Source: Streptomyces sp. CC228A
GTDB taxonomy: Bacteria; Actinomycetota; Actinomycetes; Streptomycetales; Streptomycetaceae
DNA: 64,000 nt
Reading direction: 5' to 3'
NCBI RefSeq assembly: GCF_021390935.1
Contig: NZ_JAJPUI010000005.1
Span: forward strand, 310,001 to 374,000
Positions 37,355 to 46,043 of this stretch are shown piece after piece; within the stretch, counting starts at the first letter, position 1; every line of letters begins with the position of its first letter. The position numbers were made by a program, and so were the translations under genes. A model generated the notes under the pieces. The model saw only the letters and a list, made by a program, of their open reading frames with translations, searched no databases and was not told where the DNA came from.

Positions 37355-37825
37355 TCAGAAGGCGACAGGCAGGCTGAAAGGCGTACCACTGATGCCTTGA
37401 CCCGAGCGCGCCGCGTGGTGGAACAGGCAGAAGCCCTTGGCACCGCTGTGGAAGACGACGCCGAAGCCGGGGTTCTGGGCGGTCTCGGCGTATGGGTACA
37501 CCTCCGCAATCTCCTCACACCCCGCGTTGTTCAGTGCGGCGGCCAGGTACGCCTGTGCGCGCTGGGGTGTGACGGCGCCACCGTCGAACACATCGGGGTA
37601 GGGGACGTGGGCAGGCGGTTCGCCGAGGACAGGGACATCTTCGTCCTCCGACTTCACGCCGGGAGGGAGCGCGCCGGTCGTGCCGAGCCACACCTGGGAC
37701 CCGTTGGTGAAGACGATGCGCATCCCGAGGGTGTGGTCACCTCGGTCCCACGGCTCCACAGCCTGGACCTCGGGAGCTTTGGCGAGTGCTTCGCAGGCGA
37801 ACTGGTGGAACCTCTGGGGGCGCAT
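37355..37825 (-). CDS. Hypothetical protein
   Basis: 156 aa. It begins MRPQRFHQFACEALAKAPEV and includes GMRIVFTNGSQVWLGTTGA and FGVVFHSGAKGFCLFHHAA, which read as an alternating beta-rich soluble protein. GAGAGGAAA lies upstream of the ATG. No family recognised. It belongs to the minus-strand group 37.1-38.6 kb; similar orphan genes often travel with XRE regulators in Streptomyces accessory islands (inference). Confidence 0.7.
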   Translation of the reverse strand: MRPQRFHQFACEALAKAPEVQAVEPWDRGDHTLGMRIVFTNGSQVWLGTTGALPPGVKSEDEDVPVLGEPPAHVPYPDVFDGGAVTPQRAQAYLAAALNNAGCEEIAEVYPYAETAQNPGFGVVFHSGAKGFCLFHHAARSGQGISGTPFSLPVAF

Positions 37826-37985
37826 TTGTGATCATTTCCTCTCGTCGCAGCCCGGCCAGTCTATGAAGCGTCCCACGAGCGCAAGGGGCGAGCAGACCAC
37901 ACACGATCCGTTGCACGGGGGCGTCCTCGCCGCGGTCGGCGCCGATGACCCACTCCGCCTCGCGGATGACGCTGCGTACGGTCAC
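37737..37985 (-). CDS. Possible small protein, truncated or frameshifted
   Basis: The GTG at 37985 overlaps the stop of the preceding mini-gene (GTGA) and begins VTVRSVIREAEWVIGADRGE, then APVQRIVCG, which looks genuine. The frame then runs 89 bases into the next gene as Arg-rich sequence, so the true C-terminus is probably elsewhere. An alternative frame ends at a TGA just before the next gene. Boundaries are unreliable. Confidence 0.4.
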   Translation of the reverse strand: MTVRSVIREAEWVIGADRGEDAPVQRIVCGLLAPCARGTLHRLAGLRREEMITNAPPEVPPVRLRSTRQSSRGPGCGAVGPR

Positions 37986-38188
37986 GGCGCGCCCTCCTCG
38001 ACGCAGCCGCGGCAGGCGCGGGGCGCCCACACGACCCGCACGCCGGGCGCGGGCCGGTGGCGCAGCCACCCCAGCGACACCGCGGCTCCCGGCGCGAGCG
38101 GCGCGCCGCAGAACGCGCAGTCCAGGCCGTACCGCTGGAGTGCGGTGAGCGCCCCGTACGCGGGAAGCGCCCCCGCGGCCGCGGTCAC
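37982..38188 (-). CDS. Small protein with paired cysteines
   Basis: 68 residues starting VTAAAGALPAYGALTALQRY, with DCAFCGAPL and, near the end, RACRGCVEEGAP: two CxxC pairs suggesting a zinc-binding fold. The GTG overlaps the upstream stop (GTGA) and GAGGAG precedes it. The downstream gene overlaps it in turn. Function unknown. Confidence 0.6.
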   Translation of the reverse strand: MTAAAGALPAYGALTALQRYGLDCAFCGAPLAPGAAVSLGWLRHRPAPGVRVVWAPRACRGCVEEGAP

Positions 38189-38393
38189 CGGCTGCTCCTC
38201 GCGGTGTGGCAGCGCACGCAGACCCGCAGCGGAAAGCGCCGCGGCAGCGGCCGGGCGGTGGCGGCAGTCAGCTCGACGGCGCAGTCCGCGCACTGTCGGC
38301 CGCGGCGCTGCCGCTCGGTGAGCTGCGGCGGCCCGGCGAGCGCGGGCGCGGCGAGCCACGTCGGGGCGGACCCACGGGCGGCGGGACGCTCAT
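38185..38393 (-). CDS. Small protein with paired cysteines, frameshifted
   Basis: The ATG overlaps the upstream TGA (ATGA). The start MSVPPPVG is in one frame and the rest (SAPTWLAAPALAGPPQLTER, then QCADCAVEL and VCVRCHTARSSR) in another; one added base near 38370 gives 70 codons. Two CxxC pairs again suggest zinc binding. Function unknown. Confidence 0.5.
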
Positions 38394-38560
38394 CGGGCCC
38401 CCACCTCCCGCACGCGCCGGCACACCGGGCAGGCACACGGCGGGAACGCGGTGCCGACGGGCGGCAGCGGCTCCTCGTCCACGGGGATCACGCGCTTCTC
38501 GCGGATCACGCGGGTGGTGCCGTCGCGGCGGACGGCATACACCTTGATCGTCATCGACAT
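38390..38560 (-). CDS. Small basic protein with a CACPVC motif
   Basis: 56 residues starting MSMTIKVYAVRRDGTTRVIR and containing PPCACPVCRRVREV. CTGGAG lies 8 bases upstream of the ATG; a second ATG follows two codons later. It is the first of at least four translationally coupled mini-genes. Function unknown. Confidence 0.6.
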   Translation of the reverse strand: MSMTIKVYAVRRDGTTRVIREKRVIPVDEEPLPPVGTAFPPCACPVCRRVREVGAR

Positions 38561-38651
38561 GCCAACTCCAGCTTGGGTCTCGCGCCACGCCCGGTGATGA
38601 GGGTGACGTCCATGCCGCTGAAGCTATGACTCCGCCTAGTTGTGTCACAGA

Positions 38652-38703
38652 CACGTTCCGTAGTCTTTGGTGGGCGCCGCGGATCCAAGGGTCACGGAAC
38701 GTG
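38652..38703. promoter_or_regulatory. Inverted repeat between the XRE gene and the mini-gene operon
   Basis: CACGTTCCGT and ACGGAACGTG form perfect 10-bp arms, extended imperfectly towards the centre (15 of 19). It starts 4 bases after the XRE stop. It may be a terminator of the regulator gene or an operator upstream of the mini-genes. Confidence 0.5.
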
Positions 38704-38707
38704 CCCC

Positions 38708-39955
38708 CTACGCGACGCCGAAGAAGCCGGCCAGCTCACGCTGCTGCCGCGTGAGGCTCCGCCCGGACGACCGCAGCGCCTCCTGGAAGACGCTCTCCGC
38801 CATCTGCTGGTGCCGGAGCCACTCGGGGGCCTCGTCGTGGATCTGCGCCAGCACGTCGGTGGCCTGCTTTCCCTGTCCCAGCATCGCGTGGGCCTGGGCC
38901 ACATCGAGCCTGTGCCGCTGCAGGGTGTTGGATGTCATGGTGACGGGCGCGGCAGCGAGCCGGGTCGACAGGCCGAGCACGCGGTCGGGCCTGCGGCCCA
39001 CGGCGTGGTTCTCGACCGCCTGGAGTGCGACGGTGGACCAGTTGAACTTGCCCCAGCCGTATGGGTGCGCGGCCGTGCCGCCGCCGAGGGCCGCGCCCGC
39101 GGTACGCGCCAGACGCAGCATCTCCCGTGCCTCGTCCGGGCGGTTGTTCCGAGCGGCCGCGGACGACCCGCGGACCAGTAGCCGTCCCCAGACCCCCAGC
39201 TCCACGCGGGTCGCACGGGAGATACGCGGCTCGATGTCGTCGGCGGTGGCGATGGCGAGCTGCTCGGTCTCGTCCAGGCGCCCCTGCCGGATCAGCGTCC
39301 AGCCCTGCAGGTAGACCGCTGACGCCGCCGCCGTACGGTCGGCCGCGGCCACGGCGTCCGTCACCGCGTCGCGCAGGGCGATGTGGGCGAGATCGTAGGC
39401 CCTCACCTGCGTGAGGTACCGACCGGCCATCTGCAGGACGTCGGCCCTGATCCGCAGTGCCTCCGTGTGCTGGGGGCCGCCGTCGAAGTGGTCGACCGCG
39501 GTGCGGGCGGAGCGCACCAGGGCGGGCAGCAGCCCGGCCAGCGCCGCGTAGTCGTCGCTGTAGTACGACGAGGCGAGAGCAGTGGCGGTACGCCGCAGGC
39601 CGTGCAGGTCCGGCTCCGGTTCGACGGTGTCGCCGGACACGAGCCGCCCGGTCACGGTCATCGGTGGGGCGATGGCCTGGCGGAGCGGCATCAGATCGAG
39701 TTTGTCGCGGTCGTCGCGCCGCGTGGCGTGGGGACCGGAGGGATCGAAGAGCGCGGACGTCCGCACACCGAGCGCTCGCGCGAGGGCGTGGTAGGTCTCC
39801 AGTCGTGCGGATCCGCCACGCTCGATCTTCTTCACGACACCGAGGCTGAGCCCAGCACGCTCGGCCAGCCCTTCCTGCGTCAGGCCTTTGCTCAGTCGGA
39901 CGTCCCGGAGTCGACCTCCGGGGAGGGACGGCGATGTCTCAGTGCGGCCGGGCAT
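38708..39955 (-). CDS. XRE-family transcriptional regulator with TPR-like C-terminus
   Basis: 415 aa. A helix-turn-helix at about 15-70 reads GGRLRDVRLSKGLTQEGLAE then RAGLSLGVVKKIERGG and YHALARALGV. The remaining 330 residues are helical repeats resembling TPR-type sensor domains found in Streptomyces XRE regulators. GGAG precedes ATG 39955. By position it probably controls the mini-gene operon downstream; the divergent metG gene starts about 280 bases away. No partner DUF397 gene was recognised. Confidence 0.87.
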   Translation of the reverse strand: MPGRTETSPSLPGGRLRDVRLSKGLTQEGLAERAGLSLGVVKKIERGGSARLETYHALARALGVRTSALFDPSGPHATRRDDRDKLDLMPLRQAIAPPMTVTGRLVSGDTVEPEPDLHGLRRTATALASSYYSDDYAALAGLLPALVRSARTAVDHFDGGPQHTEALRIRADVLQMAGRYLTQVRAYDLAHIALRDAVTDAVAAADRTAAASAVYLQGWTLIRQGRLDETEQLAIATADDIEPRISRATRVELGVWGRLLVRGSSAAARNNRPDEAREMLRLARTAGAALGGGTAAHPYGWGKFNWSTVALQAVENHAVGRRPDRVLGLSTRLAAAPVTMTSNTLQRHRLDVAQAHAMLGQGKQATDVLAQIHDEAPEWLRHQQMAESVFQEALRSSGRSLTRQQRELAGFFGVA

Positions 39956-40237
39956 ACGGACTCCGTTCTGACCTGGACACTCAAAACGGTACTCCCCTGC
40001 CCGCAACGGAAGATGGGAAAGGCACCCGCTCCTCCCCCGGTGTACGGGGAGCCCCGCCCCGACGCCACTCGCGGCGGCCGTTTCCCGTCCCGCCCTGCCG
40101 TCCGCGGCAGCGGTCCCGCGCAGGAGTGGTCCGGCGCCCCCGACGGCCGCGAACCCGCCCGCCCCGCGTCCCCCGCCCGTTCTCACCCCCCGAAACGCGG
40201 CGGAGGCCGCCCCCGCCCGCCGGATAGGATTTCGCCC

Positions 40238-41848
40238 ATGGCGGCCACTGGATCCGAGAAGCAGGGGAAGACGACGTACTACGTCACGACCCCCATTTAC
40301 TACGTCAACGACGCTCCTCACCTGGGCCACGCCTATACGACCGTCGCAGGCGACGTGCTCACGCGCTGGCACCGTCAGCGCGGCGAGAAGGTGTGGTACC
40401 TCACCGGCACGGACGAGCACGGTCAGAAGATCATGCGCACGGCCGACGCGAACGGTGTCACCCCGCAGGAGTGGTGCGACAAGCTCGTGGAGGAGGCGTG
40501 GAAGCCCCTCTGGGAGCACCTGGAGATCGCAAACGACGACTTCATCCGCACCACCCAGAAGCGGCACACGGACCGGGTGCAGGAGTTCGTGCAGGACCTG
40601 TACGACAAGGGCGAGATCTACAAGGGCGGGTACGAGGGCCCGTACTGCGTGGGCTGCGAGGAGTACAAGCTCCCCGGTGACCTGATCGAGGACGAGCAGG
40701 GCACGAAGCTCTGCCCGGTCCACAAGAAGCCGGTGGAGATCCTCAAGGAGGAGAACTACTTCTTCAAGCTCTCCGCGTACGGCCCGAAGCTGCTGGAGTT
40801 CTACGAGGCGAACCCGGGCTTCATCCAGCCGGAGTCGGCCCGCAACGAGGTCGTGAACTTCGTGAAGCAGGGCCTGGAGGACCTCTCGATCTCCCGCTCC
40901 ACCTTCGACTGGGGCATCCCGATCCCGTGGGACGACCAGCACGTCATCTACGTGTGGGTGGACGCCCTGCTGAACTACGCGACGGCCGTCGGCTACGGCT
41001 CCGACCAGGCGAAGTTCGACGCGACGTTCCCCGCGGACGTGCACCTCATCGGTAAGGACATCCTCCGCTTCCACGCGGTGATCTGGCCCGCCATGCTGAT
41101 GGCGCAGGGCCTGCCGGTGCCCGGCAGGGTCGCGGCGAACGGCTGGCTGATGGTCGGCGGCGAGAAGATGTCGAAGTCGAACCTGACCGGCATCAAGCCG
41201 CAGGACCTGACCTCGCACTTCGGCGTGGACGCCTACCGCTGGTACTTCCTGCGGGCCATCGCGTTCGGCCAGGACGGCTCCTTCTCGTGGGAGGACTTCA
41301 CCGCCCGCTACACCTCCGAGCTGGCCAACGACTACGGCAACCTCGCCTCGCGCGTGGCGGCGATGGTCGGCAAGTACTTCGACGGCGCCCTGCCGGAGGC
41401 CGCGGCCGACGGCGAGGCCGAGCAGGCGGTCAAGGACGGCCTGGCCACGGCGGTCGCCGAGGCGGACCGGCGGATCGGCGAGGAGCTGGACTTCCAGGGC
41501 GGCATCCTCGCCGTCTTCGACTTCGTGAAGCAGGTCAACGGCTACATCACGGAGCAGGAGCCGTGGAAGGTCGCCAAGGACGGGTCCCCCGAGGGGCGCG
41601 CCCGCCTGGCGACCATCCTCTACACGGCGGCGGAGTCCCTCCGCGCGGTGGCGGTCCTGCTGAACCCGGTCATGCCGGACACCTCGCAGAAGCTGTGGGA
41701 CTCCCTGGGCGCGGAGGCGTCGCTGGGCGCCCTCGCGGACCAGAAGGTCCAGGAGACCGCCGACTGGGGCCGGCTCCCGGCCGGCGCGACGGTCACGAAG
41801 GGCGCGGTACTGTTCCCGCGCCTGGAGGAGCCGAAGAAGGACCAGTAG
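40238..41848 (+). CDS. metG: Methionine-tRNA ligase
   Basis: Charges tRNA-Met; cytoplasmic, 536 aa. HIGH motif variant HLGHAY after TPIYYVNDAP, tRNA-CP zinc knuckle region YCVGCEEYKL with CPVH, VYVWVDALLNY, and the KMSKS signature GEKMSKSN. The C-terminus lacks the dimerisation domain present in longer MetRS. ATG 40238 matches the conserved start; TAGGAT just upstream could be a -10 box, implying a very short leader. No T-box leader is visible. A strong terminator follows. Confidence 0.98.
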   Translation: MAATGSEKQGKTTYYVTTPIYYVNDAPHLGHAYTTVAGDVLTRWHRQRGEKVWYLTGTDEHGQKIMRTADANGVTPQEWCDKLVEEAWKPLWEHLEIANDDFIRTTQKRHTDRVQEFVQDLYDKGEIYKGGYEGPYCVGCEEYKLPGDLIEDEQGTKLCPVHKKPVEILKEENYFFKLSAYGPKLLEFYEANPGFIQPESARNEVVNFVKQGLEDLSISRSTFDWGIPIPWDDQHVIYVWVDALLNYATAVGYGSDQAKFDATFPADVHLIGKDILRFHAVIWPAMLMAQGLPVPGRVAANGWLMVGGEKMSKSNLTGIKPQDLTSHFGVDAYRWYFLRAIAFGQDGSFSWEDFTARYTSELANDYGNLASRVAAMVGKYFDGALPEAAADGEAEQAVKDGLATAVAEADRRIGEELDFQGGILAVFDFVKQVNGYITEQEPWKVAKDGSPEGRARLATILYTAAESLRAVAVLLNPVMPDTSQKLWDSLGAEASLGALADQKVQETADWGRLPAGATVTKGAVLFPRLEEPKKDQ

Positions 41849-41907
41849 GGGCAGACCTGGCCCCCGGTCCACGGCCGGGGGCCCGGCCCCGCTCACCGGC
41901 AGCCCGA

Positions 41908-41947
41908 AAGACCCCTCCGGCGCGCAGCGCTGCGCCGGAGGGGTCTT
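41908..41947 (+). terminator. Terminator after metG (possibly bidirectional)
   Basis: Perfect 16-bp stem AAGACCCCTCCGGCGC / GCGCCGGAGGGGTCTT with a short loop, ending in TCTT. It may also protect metG from the convergent cluster transcript. Short GGGACCCGT-type repeats follow to about 42035. Confidence 0.88.
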
Positions 41948-42066
41948 CTGGTACCGGGACCCGTACGGGGCTCGTGCCGGGACCCGCACCGGGACCCGTC
42001 GGGGGCCCGTCGGGGGCCCGTGCGGGGGCCCGGCTCCTCGGAGTCCCGATGCGCTCGTCCGTACGG

Positions 42067-43536
42067 TCAGCCGCCGCGGTGATCCGGTGCGGCCGTCACC
42101 GGGGAGGCCGGGGCCGGGGCCGCGCGAGAGGTATCCGGTACCGGGAGCACGCCCGGCACCCCGGCCGCCTCCGGTACCGGGGGCGCTTCCGGCACCTCGG
42201 CCGCCTCCGGTCCGGCACCCGGCACCTCCCGTGCCCCGGCCGCCTCCGGTCCGGCACCCGGCACCTCCCGTGCCCCGGCCGCCTCCGGTCCGGCGGCGGA
42301 CGCTTCCGGCGCCGCCGAAGCATGCGGTTCCGGTTCCGCCCGGTACGTGCGGGCCACCCACGCCCCGCCGGCGGCGAAGACCACCATGACGGCGGTCACG
42401 CTCCAGAAGCCGACGCCCGGCGACACCGTCGCGAACCTGCCGATCACCGGCATCAGCGCCGCCGTGCCCAGCCCGATCGCCAGCAGCCGCAGGGAGGCCA
42501 TCTTGGCCTTGTCGCCGTCCGACGCCCGCTGCTGGAGCGTGGTCAGCAGCCACGTCAGGCTGTTCAGGTTGGCGAACCCCGCGAGGAAGAAGGCCAGGAA
42601 GTGCACGGCCGCCGCGTCGGACGCCGCCAGCAGCATCGCGGCCGCGGCCTGCCCCAGCAGCCACAGCGGCAGCAGCCGCTGGGCGACGAGCCGGCGGGTG
42701 AAGAACGAGGCGCTGATCATGCCGACGGCGAAGGTGGCCTCCAGCGCGGCGATGTACCCGCCCTGGCCGCCGTACCGGCTGTCGACCAGCGGCACCACCA
42801 GGGTGCTCAGCGCGTGCGCGAAGACGAAGTCCCCGGCGCACAGCAGGATCATCACGAACACCGCCCGGTACCGCCGGTACCGGCCCAGCATGCGGCGCCA
42901 CTCGCCGACCGTGCCCGCCACCGCCGTGCCCAGCATGCGGGCCGACAGCGGCGGGTTGTGCTCGTTCGCGGTGAGCCGGAGCCGGGCGACCGCGCCGGCG
43001 CAGGCCAGCGACATGACGACGTCGACCAGCAGGGCGTGCTCGGCCGTGCCCCAGGTCAGGATCAGCCCCAGCAGCGCCATCCCGGTGAGCGCCCCCGCCT
43101 GGAACGCGACACCGATCATGCCGTTGAACCGGGCGATGTGGGCCTCGGCCACGTGGTGGGCGGTGAGTTTGAACAGCGCCGACCGCTCCACGTTGTCGAA
43201 GACCGCGAGGAGGACGGCAACCGCCACCATCGCGGGGACGGCGCCGGTGCCGGGCAGCGTCGCCAGCCCGACGATCAGCAGCACGGTGGCGGCGCGGCCG
43301 AGGCCGCACAGGGCGTACACCCACTTGGAGCTGACCGCGTCCACCAGCGGCCCGCACAGCGGCAGCACGCAGAACGCGGCCAGCCCCTGGAGGGTGAGGA
43401 TGAGGGCGAACGCCCCGGGGCTTCCCGTGCGGTCGTAGAGCAGCTGGCCCATGGCGAGGGTGTGGATGCCGATGCCGACACTGGACAGCGAGATCGCCCC
43501 CAGCATGGTGCGGGCCACCGGGTCGCGGCGGAGCAT
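42067..43536 (-). CDS. MFS transporter, putative product exporter
   Basis: 489 aa. About twelve hydrophobic helices, from SSVGIGIHTLAMGQLLYDR to FWSVTAVMVVFAAGGAWVA, with LLPLWLLGQAAAAMLLAA and FFLAGFANLNSLTWLLTTLQ resembling MFS exporters of the Bcr/enterobactin-exporter group. The last 90 residues are a Pro/Ala/Glu tail with a near-perfect repeat (AREVPGAGPEAAG twice) beyond the usual MFS length. The ATG overlaps the upstream stop (TGATG). It is the last gene of the cluster, so it is likely the exporter of its product. Confidence 0.88.
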   Translation of the reverse strand: MLRRDPVARTMLGAISLSSVGIGIHTLAMGQLLYDRTGSPGAFALILTLQGLAAFCVLPLCGPLVDAVSSKWVYALCGLGRAATVLLIVGLATLPGTGAVPAMVAVAVLLAVFDNVERSALFKLTAHHVAEAHIARFNGMIGVAFQAGALTGMALLGLILTWGTAEHALLVDVVMSLACAGAVARLRLTANEHNPPLSARMLGTAVAGTVGEWRRMLGRYRRYRAVFVMILLCAGDFVFAHALSTLVVPLVDSRYGGQGGYIAALEATFAVGMISASFFTRRLVAQRLLPLWLLGQAAAAMLLAASDAAAVHFLAFFLAGFANLNSLTWLLTTLQQRASDGDKAKMASLRLLAIGLGTAALMPVIGRFATVSPGVGFWSVTAVMVVFAAGGAWVARTYRAEPEPHASAAPEASAAGPEAAGAREVPGAGPEAAGAREVPGAGPEAAEVPEAPPVPEAAGVPGVLPVPDTSRAAPAPASPVTAAPDHRGG

Positions 43537-45452
43537 CAGCAGGACACCTCCAGCCGCCGGTCGACGACCGTCTTCACCTTGCCGCTGACCGCGTTGCGCG
43601 ACAGGCGGCCTTCGGGATGGCACTCGACCCGCAGTTCGTAGAGGTCCAGCGCGGCGTCGAAGTCCTGGAGGGCGCCCAGGACGGGAAACTCCGCCACCAG
43701 CAGCTCCCGCACCTCGGCGGCGTCCGGCGGCACCGGCGACTCGGTGCGGACGACGAGGATCTCCTTGCCCCCCTCGCTGAACACCTCGATCTGGAGCTGG
43801 GAGACCCGCAGGCCCTCCAGCACGGCCAGGACGTCGCCGTACAGCACCGTCTCGCCCTTGAAGCGGATCAGCCCGTCGGAGCGGCCCAGGTACTCCAGCA
43901 CCCGGCCCGACACGCCGCACCGGCAGGCATGGTGGAAGATCCGCCCCGTGTCGCCGATCCGGTAGCGCACCAGCGGCCCCTCGAACTTCTGCAGCGTGGT
44001 CACCAGCACCTCGCCGACGGCGCCGTCCGGCAGCGGGGTGCCGTACTCGTCGACGACCTCCAGGAGGGTGTAGTCGTCGTTGAGGTGGTGCAGCGTCCCG
44101 TCCAGGGAGGCGCACTGGTAGCCGAGCTGGGCGCCGTCGTTCGCGGCGAGGACGCTGGACACCACCCGCGCGCCGAGTGCGGTGCGCAGCCAGTCGCGGT
44201 CGGTCCGCGTCATCGGGGTGCCGCCGTAGAGGACCTTCTCGACGCGCAGCTCGGGGCAGCGCTGCTTGGCGTCCCTCAGCAGCGGCAGGATCAGCGCCGG
44301 CATGCCGAGGACCACGTTGGCGCCGAACCGCCCGGTCAGCATCAGCACGTCGTCCACGGTCGCGAACTGGCCGGTCGAGTACGCCTCCACGGGCATGCGC
44401 GCCAGTTCGCTGAACGTCGTCGTGAGCCCGCCGTACATGCCGCCGCCGAACAGCGTGTTGATCACCCGGTCGCCGGGCTCCAAGCCCATCCCGTACAGCA
44501 CGGGGATCGCCTCGCGGACCATGTTGTCCCAGTCGGCCCGGGAGTACACGATGTAGCGCGGGTCACCGCTGGTCGCGCCGGACCGCAGCACCTCGCCCGT
44601 GCCGGGGCCGCCGCTGCGCAGCCCCCGTCCGGCGGGCGGGGAGTGGGCCTCCAGGTCGGCCTTCTCCAGGACGGGCAGGGCGGCGAGCCCGCGCACGTCG
44701 GCCGCCTCGGGCAGGTCCGCGTAGTACGGGTGGCGCCGGGCGCGGGCGGTGAGGAACCGCAGCCGCGCCGCCATCCGCGCGTCGCGCTCGGCGTCCGCGC
44801 CGCGGGCCTGGGCCAGGGTGACACCGGGCAGGTGGCGGCGGGTCAGCAGCCGGTGCACCCAGGGTGCCTGGCAGTCCAGGGCCGGCGAGGCGCCCTCCGG
44901 CAGGGCGGGGACGTCCACGGCGACACCGGCGACGGGGGTGCCCGGCGCCGCGACGCGGCCCGCGGGCAGCGGGGTGTCCGCGGCGCGCAGGGCGTCCATG
45001 ACGGCGGTCCACAGGCCGGGCCGTGCCGTGCGCACGACGACCTCGTTGCCCAGCGCCCAGGCGAGCAGCAGCCCCCGCAGCACCGCCTCGGCGGCACCCG
45101 AGGCGGCACCCGAGGCGGCACCCGAGGCAGCACCCGAGGCAGCACCGGCGGCGGCCGCGGTGCCCGCGCCCCGGTCGGGAGCGTCGCCTTCGCGGTCGTC
45201 GAGCACGACGGTGCCCGCGGGCCCGGTCTCCACGACGTCGTTGCTGTCGGTCAGCGGCTGCCACGGGTACTGGCTGACGCCGTCGAGGAGCCGGTCAAGG
45301 CCCAGCATGAGCTGCTCGCCGTCGAAGCGCCGCGGCGGCTCGGCGACCCCCGCCCGGCGCAGGGCATCGGCCAGATCGGGGAGCGAGCCCGCGGTGAGGG
45401 ACCGCTCGACGTGTTCGACGGCCAGCAGCAGGTCGGTGGGGTAGTGCCTCAT
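43536..45452 (-). CDS. PaaK/LuxE-like adenylate-forming enzyme with extra N-terminal domain
   Basis: 638 aa. The C-terminal 420 residues resemble phenylacetate-CoA ligase/acyl-protein synthetase: RHPYYADLPEAADVRGLAAL, RSGATSGDPRYIVYSRADW (ATP loop), VLYGGTPMTRTDRDWL, VRYRIGDTGRIFHHACRCG and SDGLIRFKGETVLYGDV. The first 215 residues recall a LuxC-like reductase fragment (LLLAWALGNEVVVRTARPGL) and contain a GAASG repeat. It probably activates a carboxylic acid as an adenylate for transfer to a thiol or amine. ATG overlaps the upstream stop (ATGA). The substrate is unknown. Confidence 0.8.
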   Translation of the reverse strand: MRHYPTDLLLAVEHVERSLTAGSLPDLADALRRAGVAEPPRRFDGEQLMLGLDRLLDGVSQYPWQPLTDSNDVVETGPAGTVVLDDREGDAPDRGAGTAAAAGAASGAASGAASGAASGAAEAVLRGLLLAWALGNEVVVRTARPGLWTAVMDALRAADTPLPAGRVAAPGTPVAGVAVDVPALPEGASPALDCQAPWVHRLLTRRHLPGVTLAQARGADAERDARMAARLRFLTARARRHPYYADLPEAADVRGLAALPVLEKADLEAHSPPAGRGLRSGGPGTGEVLRSGATSGDPRYIVYSRADWDNMVREAIPVLYGMGLEPGDRVINTLFGGGMYGGLTTTFSELARMPVEAYSTGQFATVDDVLMLTGRFGANVVLGMPALILPLLRDAKQRCPELRVEKVLYGGTPMTRTDRDWLRTALGARVVSSVLAANDGAQLGYQCASLDGTLHHLNDDYTLLEVVDEYGTPLPDGAVGEVLVTTLQKFEGPLVRYRIGDTGRIFHHACRCGVSGRVLEYLGRSDGLIRFKGETVLYGDVLAVLEGLRVSQLQIEVFSEGGKEILVVRTESPVPPDAAEVRELLVAEFPVLGALQDFDAALDLYELRVECHPEGRLSRNAVSGKVKTVVDRRLEVSC

Positions 45453-46033
45453 GGGTGTGTGTCCTCGGAATCCTCGGAGAAGGGTGGTTCGGGCGGCCGG
45501 GGGCGGGGGGCGCCGCTGAGCAGGTCGGCCGTGTACGCGCGCAGGACCTCCTCCGCCCGCCGGTGCACGACGTGGACGGGTCCCCCGCCGGGCTGCGGGC
45601 CGCGGACGACGGCGGCCTGCCGGCGCAGCGCGTACGGGGCGTCCGCCGCGGCGCGGAAGGCGGCCGGATCGCTGTCGGCCAGCGCGGCCCACTCCCGCTG
45701 GCCCGCGCCGAGGGCGGCGCGCCCCAGCTCCAGCAGGTCCGCGTCGCACAGCCCGCCGCGCAGCCGCACCAGCGCGATGCCGTCGGCGTCCGTGGTGAGC
45801 GCCGCGCACGCCGGCCCGTCGGGTGCGCCGCGCTCGCGCAGCGCCGCCAGCACGGTCTCGACCGCCCAGTCCTGTTCGGCGCCCCGGCGGGGCAGCAGGA
45901 GCGCCGCCGGGTGGGCGCAGGACCGGTCCGGTGCGGGGGCGGGACGGCCGTGCACCCGCCAGATCGCGCAGACCCGGTGGGAGCCGCCGGCGCTCACCGT
46001 GCTGATGTGCAGTCCCGTGCTGAGGGGAGCCAT
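45449..46033 (-). CDS. Hypothetical protein of the 42-51 kb cluster
   Basis: 194 aa without a recognised family. It starts MAPLSTGLHISTVSAGGSHR and has VRLRGGLCDADLLELGRAAL and YALRRQAAVVRGPQPGG. Its C-terminus is acidic and Pro-rich. It overlaps the ligase gene by four bases and follows the reductase gene by 10 bases, so it is firmly inside the operon. It might be an accessory to the adenylating enzyme, but nothing in the sequence shows this. Confidence 0.7.
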   Translation of the reverse strand: MAPLSTGLHISTVSAGGSHRVCAIWRVHGRPAPAPDRSCAHPAALLLPRRGAEQDWAVETVLAALRERGAPDGPACAALTTDADGIALVRLRGGLCDADLLELGRAALGAGQREWAALADSDPAAFRAAADAPYALRRQAAVVRGPQPGGGPVHVVHRRAEEVLRAYTADLLSGAPRPRPPEPPFSEDSEDTHP

Positions 46034-46043
46034 CGCCGCACCG

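Noticed and set aside
39956..40237. T-box or other leader upstream of metG
   Set aside because: No T-box motif or specifier hairpin visible; a -10-like TAGGAT lies only a few bases before the start.
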